Part shown: piece by piece, positions 1 to 4,921 of the stretch
Layout: each line of letters starts with the position of its first letter
How positions within the stretch are numbered: position 1 is the stretch's first letter
Assembly (NCBI GenBank): GCA_964617105.1
Contig: CAZTWC010000166.1
Span: forward strand, 1 to 8,018
Direction: 5' to 3'
Source of the DNA: CAZTWC01 sp964617105 [NCBI: uncultured Myxococcia bacterium]
Lineage (GTDB): Bacteria > CAZTWC01
Length of the DNA stretch: 8,018 bases
Program-made: the position numbers and the translations under genes
The notes under the pieces: generated by a model
What the model saw: the letters and a program-made list of their open reading frames with translations, nothing else
Database searches by the model: none
Told to the model about the DNA's origin: nothing

Positions 1-831
1 AAAAAGAAAAATTAATGTCAATAGATAGGGGTTACCGTAGTTATCATACAATGATTCGAAATACTTGAAATCATCAATGCCAATGCCAAAGAATTTAAAA
101 AAGACAGCCTTGGCATTTAAAAGGGCATGACAAAAAATAGGTATCAGTAAAGATTTGGTTATTAAGTACAAAATTGATAACGCAATAGAAAAAGCAAATA
201 GGGTTAAAAAAAAATGCTCTTGAAAATGTGTGACCGAAAATACTAATGAAGAAATAATTATTGTTTTTTTTATTCCGTATTTTATTCCGTATTTGTGTAA
301 AATAATTCCTCGCCAAAATATTTCTTCAAGAATCGGCCCAATTATAACTCCAAGAATGATGCTCCAAAGGCATAAAAGCCAATTGTGTTCCACTGTTGAT
401 ATGATAGAATTTACTTTTTCAAAATCTAGCGAGAACCCCAAATAATAAGATAAATGTGGTATAATTTTTTTTTCAAAGAGATCGGCGATATAATAAAATG
501 GCAGGTAATTAATAAAAAAAATAAAACCTACTAAGTACCAATGATAAGAAATTTTATATTTTATAAGAGACGAAAACCTAATTTTATTTTTTTCAAATTG
601 GTTGAATATCCAGATAACTGTAATTATATCAATGGGGATAATGAGCAGTGGAAATAAAAGATTAAATCCAACCTTAATATCATTGAAAAAATAGTTGCCA
701 AGTAACCTGGAAAGAGAAATAGTAAATAACCATACTGGTAAAATAAGAAGTGGAATGCCTATTAAGAAATACTTCAGCAAACTTAATAGTTTTATGTCTT
801 CAAATTTATTGGCAATTTGTTGATTTTCCAT
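1..831 (-). CDS. CPBP family intramembrane metalloprotease (3' end outside window)
   Basis: The frame is open from an ATG at 831 through the left edge, giving 277 visible residues. It is a hydrophobic, multi-spanning membrane protein. It carries the three CPBP/Abi (Rce1-like) signatures: EExxxR in 'GPILEEIFWRG' (E169, E170, R174), FxxxH in 'FSVTH' (F198, H202) and HxxxN in 'HALLN' (H235, N239). In this family the glutamates and histidines form the metal-dependent active site inside the membrane. Members process prenylated or other peptides, or give bacteriocin self-immunity. No strong Shine-Dalgarno precedes the ATG. The start lies 31 bp after the stop of the upstream minus-strand gene, so the two are probably co-transcribed. 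Codon and base use is far more AT-rich than in the phage genes further right, which suggests separate acquisition. The family call is firm; the substrate is unknown. Confidence 0.88.
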   Translation of the reverse strand, partial: MENQQIANKFEDIKLLSLLKYFLIGIPLLILPVWLFTISLSRLLGNYFFNDIKVGFNLLFPLLIIPIDIITVIWIFNQFEKNKIRFSSLIKYKISYHWYLVGFIFFINYLPFYYIADLFEKKIIPHLSYYLGFSLDFEKVNSIISTVEHNWLLCLWSIILGVIIGPILEEIFWRGIILHKYGIKYGIKKTIIISSLVFSVTHFQEHFFLTLFAFSIALSILYLITKSLLIPIFCHALLNAKAVFFKFFGIGIDDFKYFESLYDNYGNPYLLTLIFLF

Positions 832-862
832 TTTATCGCAAAAAGTATTGGATGTTGTTAAA

Positions 863-1352
863 TTACTGGCAACTTGCTAATAGATTATTTAAACTGTGCA
901 ATGCATCTTTGGCACTGCTCATTGTTGCATCATTAATACAATTTTGTTCTGCCCCATTGCTTGTGCTATTACTTGAGTTATTATTCTCATAACAGAAATC
1001 CATCCAACCCTTTTTTATTATACGATCTTTTCCCGGAATTCCACCACCAGGTCCATTTCCATCGAATTTGTTGAGGTCAAATGGTATCGGGTTAGTAATA
1101 TTGGCACCATTTGCTCTACAAATAGATTTCTTTAACTCGTTTTCTGAAAGTATATACACGATTGTTGGCTTTTGACAGCCTATTCCGTCATTCAGACATT
1201 TCGGGCTGGTGGAGTTATTGCTACCTTTGGGATTATTTTGAGGAGATGGATTGATTCTCTCCTCTTTTTTCCGTTTATATGCCCTAAGTGAATTTTGCAC
1301 CACTCTGTGCGACAATTAAGAATGCACAAATGTAAATAATTAAATTATCCAT
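863..1352 (-). pseudogene. Unrecognised Cys/Asn-rich, possibly exported protein with an apparent 1-nt frameshift near its start
   Basis: The main frame covers 863-1315 (150 aa) but has only a TTG start directly after an in-frame TAA. Just upstream, in another frame, an ATG at 1352 opens a 22-codon ORF (stop TAG) that reads 'MDNLIIYICAFLIVAQSGA'. This is a hydrophobic stretch ending in small residues, like a signal peptide, although its n-region lacks positive charge. Removing one A from the AAAA run near 1296 would fuse the two into one protein of about 163 aa. The mature part is polar, rich in Asn, Ser and Gly, and has six cysteines (KC..GC, SIC, FC, NC, SC) that could form disulfides if exported. 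I recognise no family. It lies 31 bp upstream of the CPBP gene, as an operon partner. The slip may be a real mutation, a sequencing error, or a coincidence with true TTG initiation. Confidence 0.5.
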
Positions 1353-1358
1353 CAGTAA

Positions 1359-1387
1359 TAGACAAATTGGTCTAGTTCAAATAAAAG
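1359..1387 (+). promoter_or_regulatory. Possible promoter and palindromic operator upstream of the IS21-like fragment
   Basis: TAGACA at 1359-1364 matches the -35 box at 5 of 6 bases. It lies 17 nt before TAAAAG at 1382-1387, which matches the -10 box at 4 of 6. The -35 box sits inside a 16-bp palindrome with one mismatched pair (TAGACAAATTGGTCTA, 1359-1374). The element lies between the divergent Cys-rich gene and the IstA-like ORF. Transcription would start near 1394. Confidence 0.3.
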
Positions 1388-1409
1388 TATCCTCAAAATA
1401 GGAGGATAC
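1387..1409 (+). promoter_or_regulatory. Hairpin that sequesters the ribosome-binding site of the IstA-like ORF
   Basis: GTATCCTC (1387-1394) and GAGGATAC (1402-1409) are perfect 8-bp complementary arms around a 7-nt loop. The right arm contains nearly all of the GGAGG Shine-Dalgarno (1401-1405), which lies 8 nt before the TTG start at 1414. In RNA the hairpin would mask the ribosome site. Confidence 0.55.
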
Positions 1410-1413
1410 AAAA

Positions 1414-1563
1414 TTGAGCATAATAACTGATTCACAAGTGAGGAAACTGATGGAAGAAAAGAACAAAAACAAGACAATAACCTATGCAGCCATGAAGTCA
1501 GGGATGAATAGGAGAACAGCGGCAAAAAAAATATCTCCATGCCGAGAATGTGCTCTCCCCTGA
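1414..1563 (+). pseudogene. N-terminal fragment of an IS21-type IstA transposase, frameshifted
   Basis: A TTG start with a good GGAGG ribosome site opens a 49-codon ORF. Its protein contains 'VRKLMEEKNKNKTITYAAMKSGMNRRTAAKK', which follows the N-terminal HTH pattern of IS21-family IstA ('VRxL...AAxxAGMxRKTARKYL...LPS'). After an A8 run (1524-1531) the frame goes off pattern and stops. Dropping to the next frame at the A run restores 'KKYLHAENVLSP', which fits the family's 'KYL..GKLPS' continuation. The indel is therefore probably in the homopolymer. IstA is normally about 400-500 aa; the DDE catalytic domain and the IstB ATPase gene are absent. The restored frame runs directly into the Mor-like ORF that follows. 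This is a dead remnant, unless slippage at A8 produces a short HTH protein. Confidence 0.55.
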
Positions 1564-1780
1564 TTTGATACAGGAACTACAGGATGCCGGTATAAATGGC
1601 ACCTACTTATATGTTCCAGCCAATGTAGTGGAGAAGCGGGAGGCTGCCTGTAAAGAGGTTTATCGCCTGTATGAAGAGGAAGGGATGGAATTTAAGGAGA
1701 TTGCTCAGGAGTTGTTAAAGTCTCCCCGGCGGATACGGCAGATGTATAATTATTACCGTGAAAGATATGTGGTATGGTGA
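1550..1780 (+). CDS. Short Mor/MuC-like HTH transcription activator fragment
   Basis: This is a 76-aa frame from a GTG at 1550. It contains 'GTYLYVPAN' followed by 'CKEVYRLYEEEGMEFKEIAQELLKSPRRIRQMY'. Order and spacing resemble the C-terminal half of Mor/C activators of Mu-like phages: a GG.YIP beta-strand motif, then an HTH with 'F.G.N..EL...YG.S...V...I'. Mu Mor itself is 129 aa, so the N-terminal dimerisation part is missing or replaced. The frame is open upstream to about 1508 and carries IstA-like residues there, so the present N-terminus is probably chimeric. In Mu, Mor switches on middle transcription, and the phage head genes further right fit such an origin. An alternative is an unrelated small HTH protein. 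The link to Mor rests on pattern, not on alignment. Confidence 0.4.
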   Translation: MLSPDLIQELQDAGINGTYLYVPANVVEKREAACKEVYRLYEEEGMEFKEIAQELLKSPRRIRQMYNYYRERYVVW

Positions 1781-1790
1781 TAAAAATATT

Positions 1791-1826
1791 TTGACCAATG
1801 TGGGACTAAGTGATATAGTTATAACT
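1791..1826 (+). promoter_or_regulatory. Promoter of the HigB/HigA-like TA operon with overlapping palindrome
   Basis: TTGACC (1791-1796) and TATAGT (1814-1819) are separated by exactly 17 nt, a near-consensus sigma-70 promoter. A perfect 10-bp palindrome, AGTTATAACT (1817-1826), overlaps the end of the -10 box and the predicted transcription start. It is a good candidate operator for the antitoxin. The promoter lies inside the 5' extension of the toxin reading frame, which argues for a toxin start downstream of it. Confidence 0.6.
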
Positions 1827-2195
1827 GTGGACAACTTAATGACAAAACATTTTTCTAAATGGGTATCAAAGCATCAGATACCGACAAAGGCTCTATATGA
1901 GGCTTTGCAGGAACTACAATCTGGAATCTATGAAGCAAGTTTGGGAGGTCATCTTTACAAAAAAAGGATAGCCTTTGCAGGGCAAGGGAAATCCGGAAGT
2001 GGAAGAACCATTATTTGCTATAACAAAGAAGATAGAGCCATTTTTGTTCACGGCTTTGCTAAAAATGAAAAGTCGAATCTGTCTAAAAAGGAGTTTTTGG
2101 CATTTAAGGAATTAGCAAAAATTCTATTGGGACTAGAAGCAAGCCAGATAAAAAAAGCCATAGAGGACGGAACTTTTATAGAGGTGAAACCATGA
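1827..2195 (+). CDS. Type II TA toxin, RelE/HigB-like (PF06296-type)
   Basis: The proposed GTG start gives 122 aa. The protein shows the pattern of RelE/ParE-superfamily toxins of the PF06296 group: 'KHFSKWVSKHQI', 'ALYEALQELQSGIYEASLGGHLYKKRIA', 'GKSGSGRTII', 'FVHGFAKNEKSNLSKKEF' and a C-terminal 'A..L..L....I.KAI..G..IEV'. These toxins are usually ribosome-dependent mRNA interferases. The frame is open back to 1758, but I choose 1827 because the first nine residues then align with family starts and the extension contains the promoter. ATG 1839 is another option. No clear Shine-Dalgarno lies before 1827, and the predicted transcription start is within a few bases of it. The gene overlaps the antitoxin by 4 nt (ATGA). 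Order is toxin first, as in higBA. Confidence 0.85.
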   Translation: MDNLMTKHFSKWVSKHQIPTKALYEALQELQSGIYEASLGGHLYKKRIAFAGQGKSGSGRTIICYNKEDRAIFVHGFAKNEKSNLSKKEFLAFKELAKILLGLEASQIKKAIEDGTFIEVKP

Positions 2196-2497
2196 GAAAA
2201 TCTATTGCAAACTCAATTAAAAATACGGTTAGTGATTTAAATAAAAGCGGTCTGGTTGATGATATTACCATGAAAAATATTGAAGCCCTCTGTCTTTCCG
2301 AAATTCCCGATTACAGTCCTGATAAAATTATATCCATAAGAAAAAAATTTAAACTGAGCCAGGCTGCCTTGGCCACTATTTTCAACCTTAGCACTTCTAC
2401 AATTCAAAAGTGGGAACACGGTCACAAAAAGCCAACAGGTGCTTCAAAAAAACTCTTAAATCTTATCGAAAGAAAAGGTCTGGAGGCTGTTATTTAG
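2192..2497 (+). CDS. HigA-like XRE-family antitoxin
   Basis: This 101-aa protein starts at an ATG inside the toxin's stop region (4-nt overlap, translational coupling). The C-terminal half is a Cro/C1-type HTH, roughly residues 45-95, with 'IRKKFKLSQAALATIFNLSTSTIQKWEHGHKKPTGASKKLLNLI'-type features: a Gln at helix 2, a turn before the recognition helix STSTIQKWE, and the conserved W-E-G-K-P tail. The N-terminal half (about 40 residues) has no obvious motif and would contact the toxin. In this family the antitoxin neutralises the toxin and represses the operon; the palindrome at 1817-1826 is the likely target. The gene ends 9 bp before the stop of the convergent brnA gene, with no hairpin between them. 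Confidence 0.85.
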   Translation: MRKSIANSIKNTVSDLNKSGLVDDITMKNIEALCLSEIPDYSPDKIISIRKKFKLSQAALATIFNLSTSTIQKWEHGHKKPTGASKKLLNLIERKGLEAVI

Positions 2498-2506
2498 ACA
2501 TCCTTC

Positions 2507-2776
2507 TTATTTTGCTGCTCTCATCTCCTCACGAATCACTTTTCTCAAAGTTGCCTCATCAATTGGTTTGCAACCTATGGTTTCCCTGAGAGCCTGGTTG
2601 ATGAGGGTTTGATATCCCAGCCCTTCAATCTTTGCCTTTTCTTTAAAACTCTGCAGGATTTCATTATCCAGCATAATGGTAATGCGGGTCTTCCCCTTGG
2701 TCCCAGCCTGTAATTTTGCCAGGTGAGGGACATCTTGGGCTCTTTTAGCCTTTGAAAAATCGTAATTTTTACGCAT
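2507..2776 (-). CDS. brnA: BrnA family antitoxin
   Basis: The protein is 89 aa from the ATG at 2776, preceded by a strong GGGAGG ribosome site about 9 nt upstream. The frame is open to 2854, but the upstream part overlaps brnT and has no ribosome site. The core 'GKTRITIMLDNEILQSFKEKAKIEGLGYQTLINQALRETI' is the ribbon-helix-helix domain of BrnA (K.RITI.LD...L..FK.....GYQT.IN..LR). The N-terminal 'DFSKAKRAQDVPHLAKLQ' is also typical. BrnA binds BrnT and represses the operon through its RHH fold. It overlaps the end of brnT by 8 nt, so it is translated from the same mRNA. The C-terminal tail 'EATLRKVIREEMRAAK' is charged and probably helical. Confidence 0.88.
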   Translation of the reverse strand: MRKNYDFSKAKRAQDVPHLAKLQAGTKGKTRITIMLDNEILQSFKEKAKIEGLGYQTLINQALRETIGCKPIDEATLRKVIREEMRAAK

Positions 2777-3035
2777 AACTCTTTGCCTCCCTCTTTGTCG
2801 CTTTGCGGGCGGAAATGATTCGGATATTTTCATTAGACCGCAACGTATAGACAACCGTAACCAATCTTACCTGGTCACTCAATCCTATCAGCACCCAACG
2901 GTTTTCACCCTCAGCATCGGGGTCTTCACGAACCAGAGCTTGAGGATCAAAAAGTGCTGTGGCCGCTTCTTCAAAGGAAATTCCATGTTTGTCAAAGTTA
3001 GACTCTGCTTTTAGTTGATCAAATTCTATCTCCAT
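2769..3035 (-). CDS. brnT: BrnT family ribonuclease toxin
   Basis: The protein is 88 aa from the ATG at 3035. The signature is clear: 'EFDQLKAESNFDKHGISFEEAATALFDP' (the K...N..KHG..FEEA...F.D pattern), then 'EDPDAEGENRWVLIGLSDQVRLVTVVYTLRSNENIRIISARKATKREAKSY', where BrnT has 'R....G......L.VV....... IRIISAR.A...E...Y'. BrnT has a RelE-like fold and cleaves RNA. The frame extends upstream to 3107, but that stretch contains the promoter and operator, so 3035 is preferred. Any Shine-Dalgarno is weak, and the predicted transcription start falls almost at the ATG. Order is toxin first, then brnA with an 8-nt overlap, as usual for brnTA. Confidence 0.88.
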   Translation of the reverse strand: MEIEFDQLKAESNFDKHGISFEEAATALFDPQALVREDPDAEGENRWVLIGLSDQVRLVTVVYTLRSNENIRIISARKATKREAKSYA

Positions 3036-3042
3036 GTCTTTT

Positions 3043-3070
3043 ATTATGCATATATTATATGCATTGTCAA
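3043..3070 (-). promoter_or_regulatory. brnTA promoter with a 19-bp inverted-repeat operator
   Basis: On the minus strand a perfect TTGACA (-35, 3070-3065) lies 16 nt before CATAAT (-10, 3048-3043). The spacer is filled by an inverted repeat with 9-bp arms around one base, ATGCATATATTATATGCAT (3046-3064 on the plus strand), which touches the -10 box. BrnA is known to autoregulate its operon, and this is an obvious binding site. A TATAAT inside the repeat could be an alternative -10, but it has only a poor -35. Confidence 0.72.
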
Positions 3071-3123
3071 CTTTTTCAAACATTTTACCAAAATAGCACT
3101 GCGGCAAATATCCATTGATCGCC

Positions 3124-3156
3124 GGAAAAAGCGCAGCAATCAGTGCTGGTTTTTCC
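3124..3156. terminator. Possible bidirectional Rho-independent terminator
   Basis: An interrupted inverted repeat: GGAAAAA (3124-3130) pairs with TTTTTCC (3150-3156), and CAGCA (3134-3138) pairs with TGCTG (3144-3148) around a 5-nt loop. The outer A/T arms give a T run after the stem on both strands. It lies between the divergent brnT promoter and the terS-like gene. The rest of 3071-3288 shows no gene I can support. Confidence 0.4.
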
Positions 3157-3288
3157 TAATGAATTCACCAGGTTCGCCTATACAAAAGTTGTTTCCCCCC
3201 GAATATTTGAACCTATTTTTGGAGTATGAGATGATATAGTCAAAAGGCGAGCAATCCAAGATGGGAGTAAGGCAAGAAGTCATTTGTC

Positions 3289-3294
3289 GAGGAG
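3289..3294 (+). promoter_or_regulatory. Ribosome-binding site that supports the GTG start of the terS-like gene
   Basis: GAGGAG ends 6 nt before GTG 3301. An in-frame TAA lies a few codons further upstream, so no longer start is possible. Confidence 0.6.
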
Positions 3295-3300
3295 ATATCA

Positions 3301-3876
3301 GTGTTCAACGAACATGCCAAACGATGCCAGGCGAAAAACAATAAAGGGGGGCAATGTAAAAATCCGGCAATGGGTGACAGCGATTTTTGCAACAGACACC
3401 AAAAGCCCCGGCAGCATCTTCAGGTCAATAAGTGGGACGAATGCCCCATGGCGTTGGCCTTGAAAAATCCAGGGGAGCAGAGTTTACTGGTTTCGGTTTT
3501 GGAAAAGATAGAGGCCAATTTTACTCTCAACGATTCATCGGACTGGATTCAGGCGCAGGTGGCGGCTTTTTGTTTTGTGAAACTTATCCAGGGGGTGGGT
3601 GATGATATTTTTGAGATGCAGAAACACTATGACACCATGCTTCGGCAGAACCTCAGCAGTTTGAAGTTGACCAGGGAAAAGAGGGAGGGAACTGAGGTAA
3701 AATTTTGTGCACCCGCTGATTGGGCGGCTGATCTTTTGGCTGAGGTATCAAAAAGAGGAGAGGATAAAGATAGTGGTGTTGGGGCAAATAAGGATGGAGA
3801 TGGGCGAAAATCGGAAAAAAAGGTCGCAGAAGACGGTGTGATTGGATTGGTAAGTAACGGGAATAACGAGATATAG
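3301..3876 (+). CDS. Putative phage terminase small subunit-like protein with N-terminal zinc-binding motif
   Basis: The protein is 191 aa from a GTG with a good ribosome site. The N-terminus has a Cys/His cluster, C9-x9-C19-x10-C30-x2-H33 ('RCQAKN..GGQCKNPA....DFCNRHQ'), a short zinc-knuckle pattern found in many phage proteins. The middle (about residues 55-140) is helical. It ends in 'DDIFEMQKHYDTMLRQNLSSLKLTREKREG', then 'PADWAADLLAEVSKR', which resembles small-terminase-like proteins encoded just before the large terminase. The last 40 residues are charged and low in complexity (Asp, Lys, Gly), and the protein may end out of its original frame. The call is from pattern and from the head gene nearby. 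No large terminase follows, so the gene is an orphan of a deleted packaging module. It could instead be another phage zinc-finger protein. Confidence 0.42.
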   Translation: MFNEHAKRCQAKNNKGGQCKNPAMGDSDFCNRHQKPRQHLQVNKWDECPMALALKNPGEQSLLVSVLEKIEANFTLNDSSDWIQAQVAAFCFVKLIQGVGDDIFEMQKHYDTMLRQNLSSLKLTREKREGTEVKFCAPADWAADLLAEVSKRGEDKDSGVGANKDGDGRKSEKKVAEDGVIGLVSNGNNEI

Positions 3877-4062
3877 GATTTGGCAAGATGGCACAGAACA
3901 CATATTCTCTGACCTTTTTCCAACCCACTGAAATCACATCAATTTTTAAAACAAACAATTCCACTCAAAAATTTTACAATCCCAAAAATACAACCGGAAA
4001 TTTCTTTTGTATAATTTTCCTCACAATATTTACACTATTCACCCCAAAAACCGTTTGTTCAA

Positions 4063-4119
4063 AAACTCTGGCTAAAACTCTGCTGAATCTGGCTGAAACC
4101 CGGCTGAAACTCTGGTTGA
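4063..4119. repeat. Five degenerate 10-12 bp tandem repeats
   Basis: Five imperfect head-to-tail copies of a unit close to ACTCTGGCTGAA (variants CTCTGGCTAAAA, CTCTGCTGAAT, CTGGCTGAAAC, CCGGCTGAAA, CTCTGGTTGA). They lie about 140 bp beyond the 3' end of the integrase gene. Short direct repeats of this size beside a tyrosine recombinase can be arm-type binding sites; that role is inferred. Confidence 0.5.
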
Positions 4120-4150
4120 TATTTTTTCTCAATTGGCCAAGATCAGGTAT

Positions 4151-4166
4151 AGCAATAACCATGCCA
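4151..4166 (-). promoter_or_regulatory. Sigma-54-type (-24/-12) promoter
   Basis: The minus strand reads TGGCATGGTTATTGCT. It matches the RpoN consensus TGGCACG-N4-TTGCW at all but one specified base, and has the obligatory GG-N10-GC spacing. Transcription would start near 4140 and run leftward through the short repeats toward the 3' end of the terS-like gene. No protein gene lies in that path. Activator sites upstream would fall at the end of the integrase gene. Confidence 0.6.
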
Positions 4167-4258
4167 GAAAAAACAGCCCAAAAAACGGGATTTTGAAGGT
4201 GCTTATGGTTGAGTGCTATACAAAGAAAATTTCCCCAGAAAAATCAAGGATGAGTGGA

Positions 4259-4912
4259 CTAAATATTTTCTTCGAGAACATCTTCAAGTTCATTATCAAG
4301 AAGATGAGTGTATATTTGGGTGGTGCTGATATGGCGATGGCCGAGTGCTTTGGAAACCAGCAAGAGATTTTTCTGGCTGCGGCTGTAAAGATGGGTGGCA
4401 AAGGTATGGCGCAGGGAATGCACGGTCACATGCTTTTTGATCCCAGCCTGGGATATCCACTGCCCAAATCGTCTCTCCACCTGACGGCTGGAGATCCTAT
4501 TGCCTCTGTTGGAGATAAAAAGCGCCGGACTATCTGTGATGATGTTCTTGCGTTTTTTCAGCCATTTTCTCAAAAGCCGGCGCAATCTGGTATTGATGAA
4601 CCTGGTTTCGCTCCTTCCGCCTTTGACCATGATATCGATTTTTTTCTCATCCAGCCTTACATGGTTAATGTCGAGGTTGACCAGTTCGGACAATCTTATT
4701 CCGGTTCCGAGAAAAATCTCTACCATGACCAGGTCTCTTTGGGCGGCATCGCCTTTTTGCCTGCTGATAGTTTTCACCAGCAGTTTTCGTTCATCGACAG
4801 TAAGGTAAACCGGCTCTTTGCGCTCAGTCCGCTGGATACTCAATCCCCGGGCAGGATTTTTATCCATAATATCGTAATCCACCAGAAAATTGCCAAAAGA
4901 TCGCAAGGCCAA
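4259..4912 (-). pseudogene. Tyrosine recombinase (XerC/D or phage integrase type), 5'-truncated
   Basis: A 217-aa frame (TTG at 4912; open only to a TGA at 4925-4927) with a full catalytic domain: R73 in 'TGIRLSEL', K97 in 'VKGGRSE', H165-x2-R168 in 'HSLRHTFATHL', H192 in 'ALGHRHISTTQIYTH' and nucleophile Y201. Only the end of the N-terminal SAM-like core-binding domain remains ('ALRSFGNFLVDYDIMDKNPARGL'). Full-length enzymes have about 300 residues, so roughly 80 N-terminal residues are missing. The family cuts and rejoins DNA through a covalent Tyr intermediate. Without the core-binding half it is probably inactive in directed recombination. It abuts the truncated phage head gene head to head near 4920, so one rearrangement may have truncated both. 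No IntI-specific insertion is seen. Confidence 0.8.
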
Positions 4913-4921
4913 GCCTACCGG

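Larger units (their letters stand above)
3877..4258. other. Gene-poor stretch between terS-like gene and integrase
   Basis: This is 382 bp of AT-rich sequence without a convincing gene on either strand. Short ORFs on both strands (for example 3888-4196 plus and 3974-4162 minus) have no ribosome site and no recognisable protein. The supported contents are the short repeats at 4063-4119 and the sigma-54-type promoter at 4151-4166. It may hold the attachment region of the adjacent recombinase or an untranslated RNA. Confidence 0.5.

Noticed and set aside
95-445. Small ORFs on both strands over the left end (95-316 minus, 230-445 plus)
   Set aside because: They are out-of-frame shadows of the CPBP gene, whose three motifs are in one uninterrupted minus-strand frame from 831 to the edge.
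1758-1826. 23-codon N-terminal extension of the HigB/RelE-like toxin from GTG 1758
   Set aside because: It overlaps the Mor-like ORF, contains a near-consensus promoter, has no ribosome site, and makes the toxin longer than its family.
3036-3107. 24-codon upstream extension of brnT
   Set aside because: It contains the -35, -10 and palindromic operator, and the family N-terminus aligns at ATG 3035.
4063-4119. CRISPR-like repeats
   Set aside because: Units are only 10-12 bp, degenerate, without spacers, and no cas gene is present.
3888-4196. 102-codon plus-strand ORF and the 62-codon minus-strand ORF at 3974-4162
   Set aside because: Neither has a ribosome site or a recognisable sequence. 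Their repetitive Leu/Lys or Ser/Arg/Val text simply follows the DNA repeats.
4259-4912. Integron integrase with the repeats as attC sites
   Set aside because: The catalytic domain is XerC/D-like without the IntI-specific insertion, and the repeats do not form attC-type imperfect palindromes.
4133-4918. N-terminal 260 codons of the long plus-strand frame ending at 5593
   Set aside because: They are the exact antisense of a clear tyrosine recombinase with all catalytic residues. Only the part after about 4922 has phage head protein motifs.
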